Below are positions 10,855-22,440 of a stretch of DNA of 64,000 nt, one piece after another. Source of the stretch: Delphinapterus leucas (taxonomy: Eukaryota > Chordata > Mammalia > Artiodactyla > Monodontidae); contig NW_022098024.1 of NCBI RefSeq assembly GCF_002288925.2, positions 2,182,814 to 2,246,813 on the forward strand, read 5' to 3'. Both the position numbers and the translations under genes were made by a program. The notes under the pieces are model-generated. The model was not told the DNA's origin and did not search any database. It worked only from the letters and a program-made list of their open reading frames with translations. Numbering within the stretch: position 1 is the first letter of the stretch; every line of letters starts with the position of its first letter.

Positions 10855-11000
10855 AGGGCCTTCTATCAGAATCATAGACTCATATAACTTTAGAGCCAGA
10901 AGATTCCCCAGAGATCTCATGCCAAATAAAAAAGGAAACTGAGGCCTGGAGAAGTCATAACTCTTGGTTAATGGCCAAAGCATATGAGACAGGTGACTCA
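10855..11000 (-). mobile_element. Ancient MIR/L3-type repeat fragment
   Basis: Contains 'agaatcatagactcat', 'gagccagaaga', 'aaaggaaactgaggcctgga' and 'gaagtcat', the order found in an old mammalian SINE/LINE family. Boundaries are approximate. Confidence 0.5.
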
Positions 11001-11937
11001 CACAAGCCTCTGAAGAGCTGACAAAAGTCAGTTTGGGATCCAAACTGGACAGGAAACAGCCGTACGTGGAAGAATTACTTCTTTCCCCACAGCTGCCATT
11101 TTTCTCTAGAAGGGTCAAGGAAGGTACTTATTCTGAGAGCTTGCAATAAACTCCTGACATTCTGGACCTCATGGGTAGCCCATCTCCAGCATTCATGTCT
11201 TTTCTTAGCCTTTTTTTTTTTTTAGTTAATAAAAGAGCTCAGATAACCCTAACTTTAATACTATTTGGAAAAAAAAAAAAAAGATCCACAACACTGGCAT
11301 ATCCCAAAGGAGATGAAAGGCAGCAGTCTCCTGGGTCCCTTCTTGGTATTGGGCTCATTTAATCCAGCGAGTGGTGGTCCCTGGAGAGTCATTAAAGAAC
11401 CATGGAGTTAGATTTATATGAGAGAATGATAATAGAAACCAGAAACTCCCTGCTAAAAGCATCTGAGTCTGTTCTTTCACTCACATCATCTATTCTTATC
11501 CTTTTCATTACCCCTTAACTAAACTAGCCTACAGTTGAGCACTTCTCTAATTTATTTTTCTGGGCACATGTTTCCTGTTGGGACACAGATCAGGCAATAA
11601 ATTTACCGACCTATGAAAATAAGGTCGTGCAGGGTTGTGTTCCCCACCCCTGCCCCCAAGCTCCCTATAGGTTTCTGCATATCTTATAATTCCTTGCAGA
11701 TATCTTGCATGTTTGTTTTGTTTTTACATTACCACAGTTAAGTCATCAGTTGTGGTCAAAGATTGACTCAAGTTATTTTAAGTTCCTGCTCAGTTGCAAT
11801 TTAGCACAACTGAAAAAAGAGAATAAAGAAAAAAAATGTACTTTGAGGGTTTTTACTGCGTAGTTCAGCTCTGGGCTTCGCGTGGGAAACCCAGCTCTGC
11901 AATCAGCTTGGCTCTGCCAATCAGGAGAGGGGTTTTT
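11001..11937. other. Unique AT-rich intronic-type sequence
   Basis: Only homopolymer T (about 11211-11223) and A (about 11269-11282) runs stand out. No gene, strong repeat or RNA signal seen. Confidence 0.4.
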
Positions 11938-12004
11938 CCTCTCTTTCTTTCTTTCTTTTTCTTTTTCTTTCTTCCTTTCTTTCTTCCTCTTCTTTTTTTT
12001 TTTT
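11938..12004. repeat. (TTTC)n-like polypyrimidine tract
   Basis: About 65 bases of almost pure T and C in TTTC/TTTTC units ending in T11 or more. Such tracts are mutable and can adopt triplex (H-DNA) structure. The open frames rich in K or F on either strand are products of it. Confidence 0.85.
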
Positions 12005-13822
12005 GACATCAACAATTTCTTCATTGCTACTCTGATTGAACCTCAGTGTGCATTCCTCTCCGTCACATTGTCACCCCCTCTCAGTATTCTCCACGTTTAT
12101 ACCCACATGCAAACTTTACTGAGAAAGAGAGGTAAGGGGATGGGGGGGTAGGGAGAGAAGAGAAAATATGAATGTGTTTAAAATTGTGGGCTGAAATATG
12201 TCCTCTCACCCACCTCCACTTAAACCTGTTCTTCAAATCTGGAGATGATGGAGCATCTAAGGATGGCATCCTTTTTCACACTGGTGAATCACTTCACCGG
12301 TACTGCATTTCAGGACACATTGCCCAGACCAGGGTTTAGCTCCTTTGGTTTGTCAGTCAGAGTTGGCTCAGCATTTTAGGCAACTTGCTGGTGGACTGAT
12401 GAAAGAATTACGGCCATGGTAGATCTAGAAACTTAGCCCTTGAGCTTCTTTCTGGACAGAAGTTGGTACCCACTGATTGACATTTGTGAGCAGGTAGCTG
12501 TATACTGGAATTTGTTGAGGACCACAGGCCCAGAAAGCTGCTGAATTTTGCAAGTTTTTAAGTTACCTTTTCGAATATTTTCCTCTAATTTAACAGCTAT
12601 GCGCTTTGGGCAATACCTTTAATTTCCCTGGCCTTCAATGTTCTTATCTGTGGGATGGGAATAATAACAACAAATTGGAATTCAACCAATTAGAATTGTC
12701 TTGTGAATTAAAAGTAATGATATGCAAAGCCCCAGCATAATAGACCCTCTAAGGAGAGCTGTTTGTTGTGGTCATTCTTGGATTAATTTGGATTAACTTC
12801 CTGGGAATGAATACAGGCTGGCCACATACTTTACAAATTCTAGTGGCTACACTTAAGAACCAGGGAATGTGCAACTGACTTTACAGTAGTTCCCGGATTC
12901 TTCTTTTGAGGTTTTATCAGGAGAGATTCATCGCAATATATCATTTTAGATATGAAATTCTGCCTCCAGCTGGAAATTGAAAATCAAGATTTTCTTCTTA
13001 AAGTATAGAAAAATAAATCTCAGCAAAAATCATATTTAAATGAGATTTTAGGGGAAAATAAAGCTGTTCTTGTGTTGTGTGTTCTTTTTGTCTAAAAGTT
13101 ACAGAAGATAGCAGTTGTATATTGACTGTATCATTTTGGCTACATATTACATTGGATGTGGAATGCACAAAATAAAGGCAGATTTCTAGGCAATTACATA
13201 ATTAACTTAGATGGTGTAAAATTCCGTTACTAATATTAAGGTCCCCAAGTCCATGATTTGGATTCACAGTCTTCCTAGTTATCATGAATCCTATGTTAGT
13301 TATACATCTTCATTTTGTGAAAGGATAAAGGCCCAGTAGAGTGTATGGAATCAAGTTTCACGTAGGCATATGTGTCTTATTGTTTGCATGTGCAAATCTT
13401 CCAACACCAACTTGCCAGTGGTTTTCCGAGGCCACCAGTCGTGGTCATTTCTAATAATTTCATTTTCTACATCAGCAGCCCTGGGTTCTATCTGTTTCCT
13501 CAGTATGCTTCTGGAAACCTGTTCTCCCTTTGAGGGAAAAAGAATCCTACTGTTTTAATTATTGTTACTCTTGATGTCACATCTGTGGATAACAGGACAG
13601 TCAGGCTGAGGAGTTGCCCATTGGATGTTTATACTGCTTCTATTCAATTAGGAAAATGATTTGAATTCTGTGTTAACTTTGGAAAAGCATCCTTAAGTTA
13701 CCCATTTTCACTGATCTTAAGAAGAAACGGAAATCGTCTATGAAGGTTCTTACCATTTTATTAATTTTACTTTTTGGTGTGCTTCTAAAAGGTGACTAAG
13801 AATTTCAATAAACTTGAACTCT
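12005..13822. other. Unique AT-rich sequence with one MIR
   Basis: A MIR fragment (plus) is recognisable at about 12600-12770 through 'ggcctt...cttatctgtgggatggg'. Otherwise I see no features. Confidence 0.4.
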
Positions 13823-14010
13823 GACATCCTAAGTGAATTTGAATACTCAGCTTTCCACTGGGACATGTGTGGTACATAAGCCGTTAACCTCTCTGAGCCT
13901 GTTTGCTTATCTGTAAAATAGAGATAACAACCACATGAGGCTGACCACTGTGAGGATGAAATCAGATTGCATACGTCATGCACAGCAGGTGTTCAGTAAA
14001 TGCACATTGA
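13823..14010 (+). mobile_element. MIR SINE
   Basis: Carries 'taacctctctgagcctg', 'ttatctgtaaaatagagataa', 'tgtgaggatgaaatcag' and a terminal 'caggtgttcagtaaatg', the standard MIR sequence of motifs. Confidence 0.75.
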
Positions 14011-14677
14011 AACTGAGCATCTTTGATTTTAGTTTAGGTAATGCACAGTTTGCAAAAAACAGATATGGTCTTGTTTGAGGGAAGCTCTTCATATAAATTC
14101 ATGTTGGTAGAGGTTAAAAAATGAGAAATTTATAGACAAGGTTGGAGTAACACAAATAGATATGACCATTTTGGGTAAGGTCCTACAGTTTTAAAACATA
14201 TTTGGAAGTGCTTTAGTGAATGCCATTCCTGTAAGAAAGACTACAATATACTTTATGAATTGTGGAAAATGTACTCTGTGTCTATGTAAACCTTCATCAA
14301 GTATTTTATAATATAGGCATAAAAATAATAATTTATAAACAGCGTCTTAGAAGATTTTCCAAAAGGATCAAGAGTCTGTTGCATGTTCCTTCAAAATGAT
14401 TTCTCTGGAGAAATGTAAATTTGACAGTTGAAACTTTATTGGGCGGATCTTGTGGCTGGGACAGTGTGCTTGTGACACTCTCTGAGGGCAAGGATTTTAT
14501 TTGTTCTTTGGCATGTCCTTAGTACCTCAGAAGAGTGTCTGACAAATGGTATGCCTACAATAAATATTCCTTGAAGGACTGATTGAACTTAAGAGAGGTT
14601 ACTTCCAAAGAACTCAAATGCATGTATATACATACATACAAGAAGCCTGGCTTTTAGGAACCTATGGCAGTTTAATG
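14011..14677. other. AT-rich sequence without recognised features
   Basis: No open frame or structured element of note. A MIR-like tail ('acaataaatattcc') lies near 14560. Confidence 0.35.
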
Positions 14678-14693
14678 AGAAATACCATTGACT

Positions 14694-14892
14694 GGGCTTC
14701 CCTGGTGGTGCAGGGGTCCACCTGCCGATGCAGGGGACACGGGTTCGTGCCCCGGTCCGGGAAGATCCCACATGCCGCGAAGCAGCTGGGCCCGTGAGCC
14801 ATGACCGCTGGACCTGCGCCTCTAGAGCCTGTGCTCCGCAACAGGAGAGGCCACAACAGTGAGAGGCCCGCATACCACAAAAAAAAAAAAAA
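14694..14892 (+). mobile_element. CHR-type tRNA-derived SINE with target-site duplication
   Basis: Begins with the CHR head 'gggcttccctggtggtgcag' and contains a B-box-like GGTTCGTGCC. It ends with 'gagaggcccgcataccac' and an A tail. Flanks 14678-14693 and 14893-14908 match at 14 of 16 bases, marking an L1-driven insertion. Compared with the other copies, a few bases around the A box are altered ('gcaggggtcc' in place of 'gcagtggttg'). Confidence 0.92.
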
Positions 14893-14918
14893 AGAAATAC
14901 CAGTGAGTATACTGACTC

Positions 14919-14974
14919 TGTGTGTGTATGTGTGTGTGTGTGATGTCATATCTGTACACACACACACACACACA
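14919..14974. repeat. (TG)n followed by (CA)n: inverted dinucleotide tract
   Basis: A TG run (14919-14942) and an AC run (14956-14974) are separated by 13 bases, so the two arms are reverse complements and can fold into a hairpin. It sits just downstream of the SINE target duplication. Confidence 0.85.
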
Positions 14975-16739
14975 GAGATTTTAAGCACCTCTGAGTGGTT
15001 TCCTTCTGCTGGGAAAGCTGAGGTCTGAAAGCGAGGTGATGCAGTGTATTTTTCTTAATCTTGGTGCTGTCAGTAATGGACTGTAACAATTGATCCAAGT
15101 CACCTCATCTCTCTTAGGTTGGTCTTATATTCTTTCCTGTTCAAAAAAGGTTAAAAACTAAGATTCTTTCAAGCACTAAGATTTTACGATTTTCAATTCA
15201 TAATCCACTACCTAGGAATTTGAGATTCCTAGGAACTGAAAATATAAAATCTCTGATCACAGGTTACTATCGATAGTTGTCAAAACATGGAGAAGAACAG
15301 CATAGAATTAGGTGAGAAAGGCAGAATCCGTGTCACAATGGCAGATATGCAGGGTCAAAATGTGAGGAAAGTATCTAGAGGTTGTGTAGGGGAAATATAA
15401 TACCATATGGAATAGGCAAACCTTGGATCTCAAATTTTTTTCACTGCTTGTTAGCTGGGGGATCCTAAGTAGGCAAATTGACCTCGCTATGTCTCAGTTT
15501 TCCTCAGCTATAAAAATGGACGTCATTGTTTTCTTGCAGTTATGTTTAGGAGCATTAATAGGATGTCTAGGTGCTTGACACATGATTAGGACGCAGTAAA
15601 TGCTAGCTCACTTTCTTTCTTATTGAAATCTGGTTATTTTCCACAGAAATGGGAACATTTAACTGAAAGCCTGTGAGTGTTTTGCTTTACATTTACTAAA
15701 TATGTGAATGAAGATTTTTTGCCAACGTTGCCATCAAAGTGGGTGATATTATTTTTGATAATGTTTTCCAACGTCAGTCAGATTTCTAATGAGGTTTAAA
15801 AATGATGAACAGCTTATGTAAGATTAACAGGCTTTTATTTCATCTTTGGCATAAGCTGATGGCAACTTTTTGTGCTTATGTATGCTTTCAACACTAATGG
15901 GGATTATGGGTAGTAACTACCAGTTATTGAGCATTTGATATGCACCAGGTACTATGGTGAAAATATAACATATATTTCTCCTAAATTCTCACTTTGGAAA
16001 CTGAAACACAAAGAGGCTAAGTAATTGGTCTAGGTTATCCAACAACTAAGTGATAGAGCTGGAAGTAGAAGCTACATCTCTTAGGACTTTAGAAACAAGA
16101 TCAGAATCAGTAAATGCAAACGTGTTGCCTTGTAACAAGTAAACATGGCAGCTCACCATCCTCTAACCTGGTACTCAATGTGAATATTTCAATTGGGATT
16201 GAGATGTCTGTAGTTTCCCTTTACTGCTTCCTGAAACAGAGGTTGTAGTCACATATTAGATCACTCATACCTTGCATCTTTTGGTCAGTCTTATCTAATA
16301 TCCAAGTGTTCCCCTACATGAGGAAGAGATAACTTATAAGAAAGACTTGGGAAAAATTGTCCTAACTCACTCAACACAACTACTGGACAGAAAAGCTTTG
16401 CAAAACGCTATGAGATCATCTGGAAATTCACGATTGTCTGAGAAATAAGGTCAGTGCTAGTAATAAGTTTGGAGTTTTGTTACAATATCCTGCAAATCCG
16501 GTGGGCTCCGAATTGTCTGCATCACCCCCCCAGCGCCTGATCTCAGTCCTTGCGATGTTTGATCTCTGTAGCATTTCATACCATTGATGCCCCTGGCTTT
16601 CTGAAACTCTTCTAGGGGTTTGAGGTGCCGTTTGCTATCACTTCCTTTATTCATTTCGTGTCGTCCTTGTCTTGTCCCTGTGCTCTCTCCTAAAATGTTG
16701 AGGGCTTCCCTTTGGAATCAGTTCTATTCCCAATCTCTT
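14975..16739. other. Intronic-type sequence with two MIRs
   Basis: MIR plus at about 15410-15620 ('tgacctcgctatgtctcag', 'gcagtaaatgctag'). MIR minus at about 15913-16085 ('tgcaccaggtactatgg', 'aagtgatagagctggaagt'). The remainder is unique. Confidence 0.55.
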
Positions 16740-17650
16740 CGCATCCCTGAGAGATGTCTGCTGGGCTTGTTTTGAGACATGATGCTCAGATCCTTGGCCT
16801 CAGCCACCTTGTGTAAGGTGATGATTCCTAAATCTCCAGGGCTAGCAAGATCCCACTTTCTTACCCGGTCTCCTGTAGGCCTTACAAACTTAGTACACTA
16901 ACTCCAACTGATTATTTTCCCTCCAGGAGCCTATATATTTTCGGTTTCAAATGATATCAATATCTCTTTAACCTCCCTCATATCCAACCACTAATCAAAT
17001 ACTCATCCATCTACTCACCATCTCAAACTCAGCTTTTCTGTCCCTCAGTCCAGAGTCCATTGTTTCTCTCCTAGATATCTTTCTAACAAGTCTTTCTGAT
17101 GCCAACTTTTCTTCAGTATGGTCCATCATTCATTTCTCCTTCAGAAGGACCTTACTAAGAAATAAAGCTGAACATTCCCTTCTCTATATTCTATAAATAT
17201 AGAATAAAATTCGGATTCTTCTCTTGATAAATACAGTCTGGCTAGCCTATTCATGCCTCTCTTGTCTGTCTGCCATACTGAATGTTTTATTCCTCTGGAG
17301 ATATCCCAGTCTAGTTTTTGGCTCAAACTTTGTGAAAGCTACTCTATTTGCTTAAGATATACTCATCACAAGTCAAATCTCAGAGCAAGTTACTTCCTCT
17401 GGGAAAATCTTTTCCAGGTCTCCTAGGCCCACTGAATCCTCCTGTCTCTGTTACACTAACATTTTATTCATAGATCTGTGATAGCTCTTGTCACTAATAT
17501 TTACTTGGCTGAAACCTGCTAATACGACTTCTTTTAGGATAGGGACCTCATCTTACCTGTCTGGTCATCTCCCACATCTAGCTAATTTAGTGCACAGGAG
17601 TTTTCAATATATTTTGGTAGCACCAATAAAGGAGTGGATTAATTTAACAC
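16740..17650 (+). mobile_element. LINE L2, 3' portion, degraded
   Basis: Follows the L2 3' order: 'gattcctaaatctcca', 'catctcaaactcagc', 'cctactgaatgt'-like material, then 'cttcctctgggaaaatctttt', 'ggatagggacctcatctt' and a tail near 17640. Heavily diverged, with no intact reading frame. Confidence 0.55.
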
Positions 17651-18206
17651 ATCTGTAGGGTGAATTCAGCCTATGGTGTAGGCCGTTATTTTCCCAATAT
17701 TTTTCCCACTAAGATCAACCTTTTATTATTTTTACTCTACGGACCCATGTTTCAAAACTACTTTGCCCAATAAATACATTGCAACTCATTCCTCCGTTTT
17801 TCCTAATTGAAAACATATTCCTGCCCATCATTTTTCTTGAAATGTGCTAACTGAACACTGTGACCTTGAATGGATATAAGTTGAGCCAGAAGACGTTTTC
17901 ACTATCTCATGCAATTGTATGAGCACATGCATGATTTCTAATTGCCTTTTTGAAATATTTAAGAGGCTTTGTCTTTGAGGCTTCCAGTTTTTTAAATAGT
18001 TCTGTAAATATATTTTGATGCTAATATTATACTCTAATTTAGAGGTGCTAATAGGCTGAGTGCAAGTTTGGCAATACATACTCCTCAGTGGCATTGTTCA
18101 TGAAGAATCTTGTTCCCAACAATGAAGGTGCCCCTTGGATCTGGACATTGCACAAACTGCACAGTTGTATGAGGCGGCCTTCTTTGTCATAAATGACTGT
18201 TGGAAA
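17651..18206. other. AT-rich sequence without recognised features
   Basis: No repeat, splice site or coding pattern I can support. Confidence 0.35.
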
Positions 18207-18220
18207 GACACTGGGAACTT

Positions 18221-18432
18221 TTTTTTTTTTTTTTTTTTTTGCGGTACGCGGGCCTCCCACTGCCGTGGCCTCTGCCGTTGCGGAGCACAGGCTCCGGACG
18301 CGCAGGCTCAGCGGCCATGGCTCACGGGCCCAGCCGCTCCGCGGCATGTGGGATCCTCCCGGACTGGGGCATGAACCCGTGTCCCCTGCATCGGCAGGCG
18401 GACTCTCAACCACTGCGCCACCAGGGAAGCCC
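18221..18432 (-). mobile_element. CHR-type SINE, minus strand
   Basis: Starts with a T20-or-longer tract (the reverse of the A tail), then 'gcggtacgcgggcctcccac', and ends in 'ccaccagggaagccc'. The flanks 18207-18220 and 18433-18447 share 'gacactg(g/t)ga' and a following T-rich stretch, consistent with a target-site duplication. It forms an inverted pair with the copy at 18668-18879. Confidence 0.93.
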
Positions 18433-18667
18433 GACACTGTGACTTTTAATTTTGAGTCATGCCCAAATACGGGCTTATGCAATGGTAGAATAAAAAAAGA
18501 TCTTCTCCTTAGTAAAAGTGCCTGGATTAAAACTTTGGTGAGCTGCAGTCACTTTTCACAACATGCAAACACCTGGTTTTATGGAGCCAGGTATGTATTC
18601 TCAGGAGATGCTCTGGCTTCATGCTTTGGAAGGATGCTTCCTCCTTTCTCTCATAAGAAACAACAGA

Positions 18668-18879
18668 GGGCTTACCCTGGTGTTGCAGTGGTTGGGAGTC
18701 CGCCTACCGATGCAGGGGACGCGGGTTCGTGCCCCGGTCCGGGAAGATCCCACATGCCGCGGAGCAGCTGGGCCCGTGAGCCATGGCCGCTGAGCCTGCG
18801 CGTCCGGAGCCTGTGCTCCGCAGCTGGAGAGGCCACAACAGTGAGAGGCCCGCGTACCGCAAAAAAATAAATAAATAAA
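18668..18879 (+). mobile_element. CHR-type SINE, plus strand
   Basis: Head 'gggcttaccctggtgttgca', body with a GGTTCGTGCC B box, and a tail of A with ATAA units. The 13-bp flanks 18655-18667 and 18880-18892 match at 12 of 13 bases. Confidence 0.93.
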
Positions 18880-18892
18880 AAGAAACAGCAGA

Positions 18893-20035
18893 AGACACTG
18901 GGATTAGATGAAAGTGCTAAATGGTAAGACACATTTAATTATGGTTTAATTTTATTCTTCAGTCTTTGAATATAAATGTCTTAAATATGTTGAATTAGAA
19001 CATGTTTTCCTTTTAGTCCATTTTTCATGTTTTTCTTCTAGTTTTGGAAGATTTCTTTCCAGTGTAGAGACTGCTATTATTATCTCATAATAGTAATAGT
19101 AATTTCTAATAATAGCAATAGTAAATGAGAGAGCAAACTCTGCACTGGCTCTTCTAAATAATAACAGGTGCCTACTTGCTCCTGCCAAAATGTGAACTGC
19201 TGAGACATTGTTTTCTTGGGAGGGGTCTATGTGTTTCATCCCGTCAATTTTCACCAAGTCAATATAGGGAATATAGGAGAATTCAGCCATTCAATTATAT
19301 TTTTTTATTTTTTGCTAAGATAGGTATCTGGTGTGGGGGTAGGTTTCACAGATTTAAAAAGAGCACTTTTTTTCTTATGATGACTAATACTGTCCCCTAA
19401 ATATTAAAATCATCTGTTACTGTAGATGTGGTCCTGCCTAGAACAAGTCATTTGATTTATTTGTGATGTTTTAATAGATATCCTATTGTCCATATAGTTG
19501 ATTTTTTTTTTTTTGAGCCTAAGAGACATAGTATTAAGGAACTCATTTTCAGGACAATAGCCCAGTTTTCTTTAACTGACTTGATAATGATGTTGGAAAG
19601 TTCAGTAACTAAAATATGCTTTTTTTTAAATTTTAGGGTGCATGACTTTGGAAAATGTAAAAATTGTGCCTCTCTTGAACGGTTTAACAGTTGAATGTGA
19701 GCCAGATCTCAGAATCTGCTGATTTTTACAACCTTAGGGAAGGGAGGGAGAGAGATTGCTCTGCTCTGAGCCTGCCTACTGGCTGTTCTAACCTGGGCAG
19801 AGAGAAGGCTGATAGCTTAGATTCTTTAGGGAGAATCACCTTCCTAGGCAGAGACCAGAGCACGGGTGTGGTGAATGAATTCAAATGCATTATGGAGAGC
19901 AATCCAGGGGACTGTGATTTCTTCCAGCTGAAAAGGCAGAAAGTCAGAAGCCATCCTAGAAGAGTTAGCATCTACACAGTGGTGCTCAGGAAGGCAAGAA
20001 TGAAACTATGAAGGCTTTCTCTGTATTGTTTGAAC
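18893..20035. other. Unique AT-rich sequence
   Basis: Contains a TAATAG-rich low-complexity stretch at about 19075-19130. The 106-residue frame at 19691-20011 has no recognisable domain and no splice or promoter context. Confidence 0.4.
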
Positions 20036-20049
20036 GTTGCCATGGCAAT
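20036..20049. promoter_or_regulatory. Candidate RFX X-box
   Basis: GTTGCCATGGCAAT differs by one base from the ideal palindromic X-box GTTGCCATGGCAAC bound by RFX factors. Flanking AAC/AGTT slightly extends the symmetry. Binding is inferred from sequence alone. Confidence 0.5.
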
Positions 20050-20329
20050 AGTTTCCAGCAGAAGTTACATGTTTTTCAATTCCCCAAAGCAGCAAACAGC
20101 TTTCCCTTCTCATCCTCCCAGCATCCCTCCTTATCTCCCTGAGTGCTTAGTTCTTATCTCTCAGTCCTTTTTTTCCCTCCCTTTGTCCTTCCTTTCGTTC
20201 TCACATTCTCAACTCTTTCCTCATTAACAACAAAAATATTCCAACTCCAGGAAGTCACTTTTAGGTGGAAAGTGAGTCAGACATATAGCCTTCTCTCCCG
20301 TTTTCTGTATTCCCCCTTCTGTTTACCTA

Positions 20330-21010
20330 TTAAAGACCTAATTAGACGAAGCTGTGTATGGAAGCAGGGTTGGGGCTTTCCCTTGTTGGTAGGACACAAA
20401 ACATATTATAATGGTTGGTGTTGTGGTGATATGTTAATTGGATCGCTGCGGGCAAGTGCAGAGCAGCAGTCTCTGACAATTAGAAAGAACAATGACTTTA
20501 CTATGATGGGGCCCACTCTCTTAACCAGGGCGGAAGGATTAGCATGCATTGCAGGTCTCTGGAAGGTTCCTGTAGACCCCGAGAGAGAGCTCTGCAGTTG
20601 GAAGTGCCTCCCGTCTCTTCAAAATGAAGCTGCTGCCCCTCCTTTGGCTTATTTTTACTGCCAAAGAAAGAGGAGTGAGGGGACAGTGAGAGATCTGGTT
20701 TAGTGGGTGGTGGGGGACCCGTCGCAGACCTGGGCCATAGGATATATCGCGGGGATGTTAGGAAGAAATCTTCGCCTGCTTAATGCATGTGGCCTGTGAA
20801 TTGTGAAATGGGTCTCATTAGAGCCTTTCATATCCAGGCATGTGCCAAAGTGCTTTGCAGGCACAGCGCCATCACTTCAGGTCCGACCCTGCTGCTGTTG
20901 GCTGCAGCCAAGAAGAGACAGAGGCTCTGTCTGTATTAAAGCTTTCAGTCTCATCGCTCTCTGTCTACTGTTCATTGTAAGGCGCCTCTGGGCCTTTCAG
21001 TGTGGTCCAG
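20330..21010. promoter_or_regulatory. Candidate intronic enhancer block
   Basis: This repeat-free stretch has higher GC and retains more CpGs than its surroundings (for example near 20446, 20530, 20720, 20750 and 20980). Retained CpGs in AT-rich, CpG-depleted DNA suggest constraint or hypomethylation. The 186-residue frame 20143-20703 shows no known domain. Function is inferred. Confidence 0.3.
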
Positions 21011-21440
21011 GATGAGGCACAACACATCTCCTAGGTGTTTGTAGAGAGGAAATATGAAGGCATTGGAGCATCACAGATAGGCTTGAGAGAGCCAGTGGGC
21101 TGTGATACCCAGAGGTCCCCTCTCTTTTCCACAGGACTGGCATCAAAGTTGTCTTTAGGCTTCCCTGCAGATATGCCCAGATACTCACCTGAAAGAAATG
21201 ATGGGTAGTTCAGGGCTAAATAAGTCATCAGGGACTTTTGTATTATTAGATGCAGAGGAACTCTTTGCTTTTGGGGGAAATTCGTATACTAGAGATGTTA
21301 GAAGCAAATTTTATCTCCCAAAGCGTAGCCCCATTGGTAGTAGCTGCCAAATGCTGAGTACTGTGTGTCAGGCACTGTGTATGTCTCTTATTTAGAATGC
21401 CCACCAACGATTCTACAGGATTGATGATTTAAGAGCATTG

Positions 21441-21645
21441 ACATAGGAGCCAGGTCAACCTGAGCCCTGTCCTGCTTAGATGTGTGGCTTCGGCCAATTT
21501 ACTTACCCTTTTGAACCTCACATTCTCATGTGCAGTATGAGAATAAATATAGTACAGAGTTGTGGTGAGTTATAATTGAAATAATGCTTATAAAGCTTTT
21601 AGCAGAATGCTTGCACGTAGAAAACCCTCAAGCTATTATTCATAA
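21441..21645 (+). mobile_element. MIR SINE
   Basis: Motifs in order: 'gatgtgtggcttcggccaa', 'cttacccttttgaacctca', 'gtgcagtatgagaataaa' and 'ttagcagaatgcttgcac'. Confidence 0.65.
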
Positions 21646-21949
21646 AAATGTAAGAGGTGTTTTCATACAACAATATTAGGACATAATCACTAGGCCTGTG
21701 CCTCAGGCAGAACAAAATTAAAAATAATTAAGGGCAGGTTGCTTAATGAAAAAAGAAAAATAGCATTGGAAGGTAAATTTCTGAATTTGAGATGGTGAAT
21801 TCCTGGTACGTTTGGTATAACTCTACAATTTGAAAAGCAGAATAGATAGGATCATTGAAATAAACTTTTGTTGCATTCATTCTGAATCAATGATTTCCAT
21901 TCGACCATATTAGAGTTTTCTTGTGAAACTGATCTCTTGGGTCTTGTAT

Positions 21950-22440
21950 CAGCCGTGATGCCTTAGACTGGAAATAAGATTTAAAAATCTAACTAGATTC
22001 AGCAAAAACAGAGAATTTACTGACATATGCAGTTGAAAAGTCTTGCAGTACATGGAGTTCAGGTATGGTTCGATCCACATGTTAACAATGTCACGGGAAT
22101 TCCTACTGTATTTTCCCTGTAATTCTCTTGGCTGAGTCCTCTTACATGGACCATTTTTATCCTCAGACTATTGTTTTGTATTCCCTCAGCCATCCACCAA
22201 AAAAAGATTCACACTTTTATCCCATCATTCCTAGAGAGCATCCTGAGATCTAAGCTGACTGGATTAACTTAGGTCATATGCCCATTCGTGGACCAATCAC
22301 TGCCTTCAAGGAAATGGAGTTGAGGGTCAGATGCATCCCTAGATGGAATTCAGGGGCTGTTGAGAGACAAGAGGAATTTGGTGCTGGAGAGATAATCACA
22401 AATAACCATAGGTCTAATGGTGGAGAGCGAGAACAATGAG
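21950..22440. mobile_element. Probable old interspersed repeat, family unresolved
   Basis: The wording ('gagaatttactgacatatg', 'catatgcccattcgtggacc', 'aatcactgcc') recalls a widespread eutherian repeat whose name I cannot fix. No coding content. Confidence 0.35.

Noticed and set aside
14694..14892. tRNA-like A and B boxes suggesting a tRNA gene
   Set aside because: The boxes belong to the tRNA-derived SINE head. There is no cloverleaf and the element has an A tail and target duplication.
18193..18870. 225-residue plus-strand frame
   Set aside because: It runs through two CHR SINEs and their spacer. The same translated phrases recur at every SINE copy.
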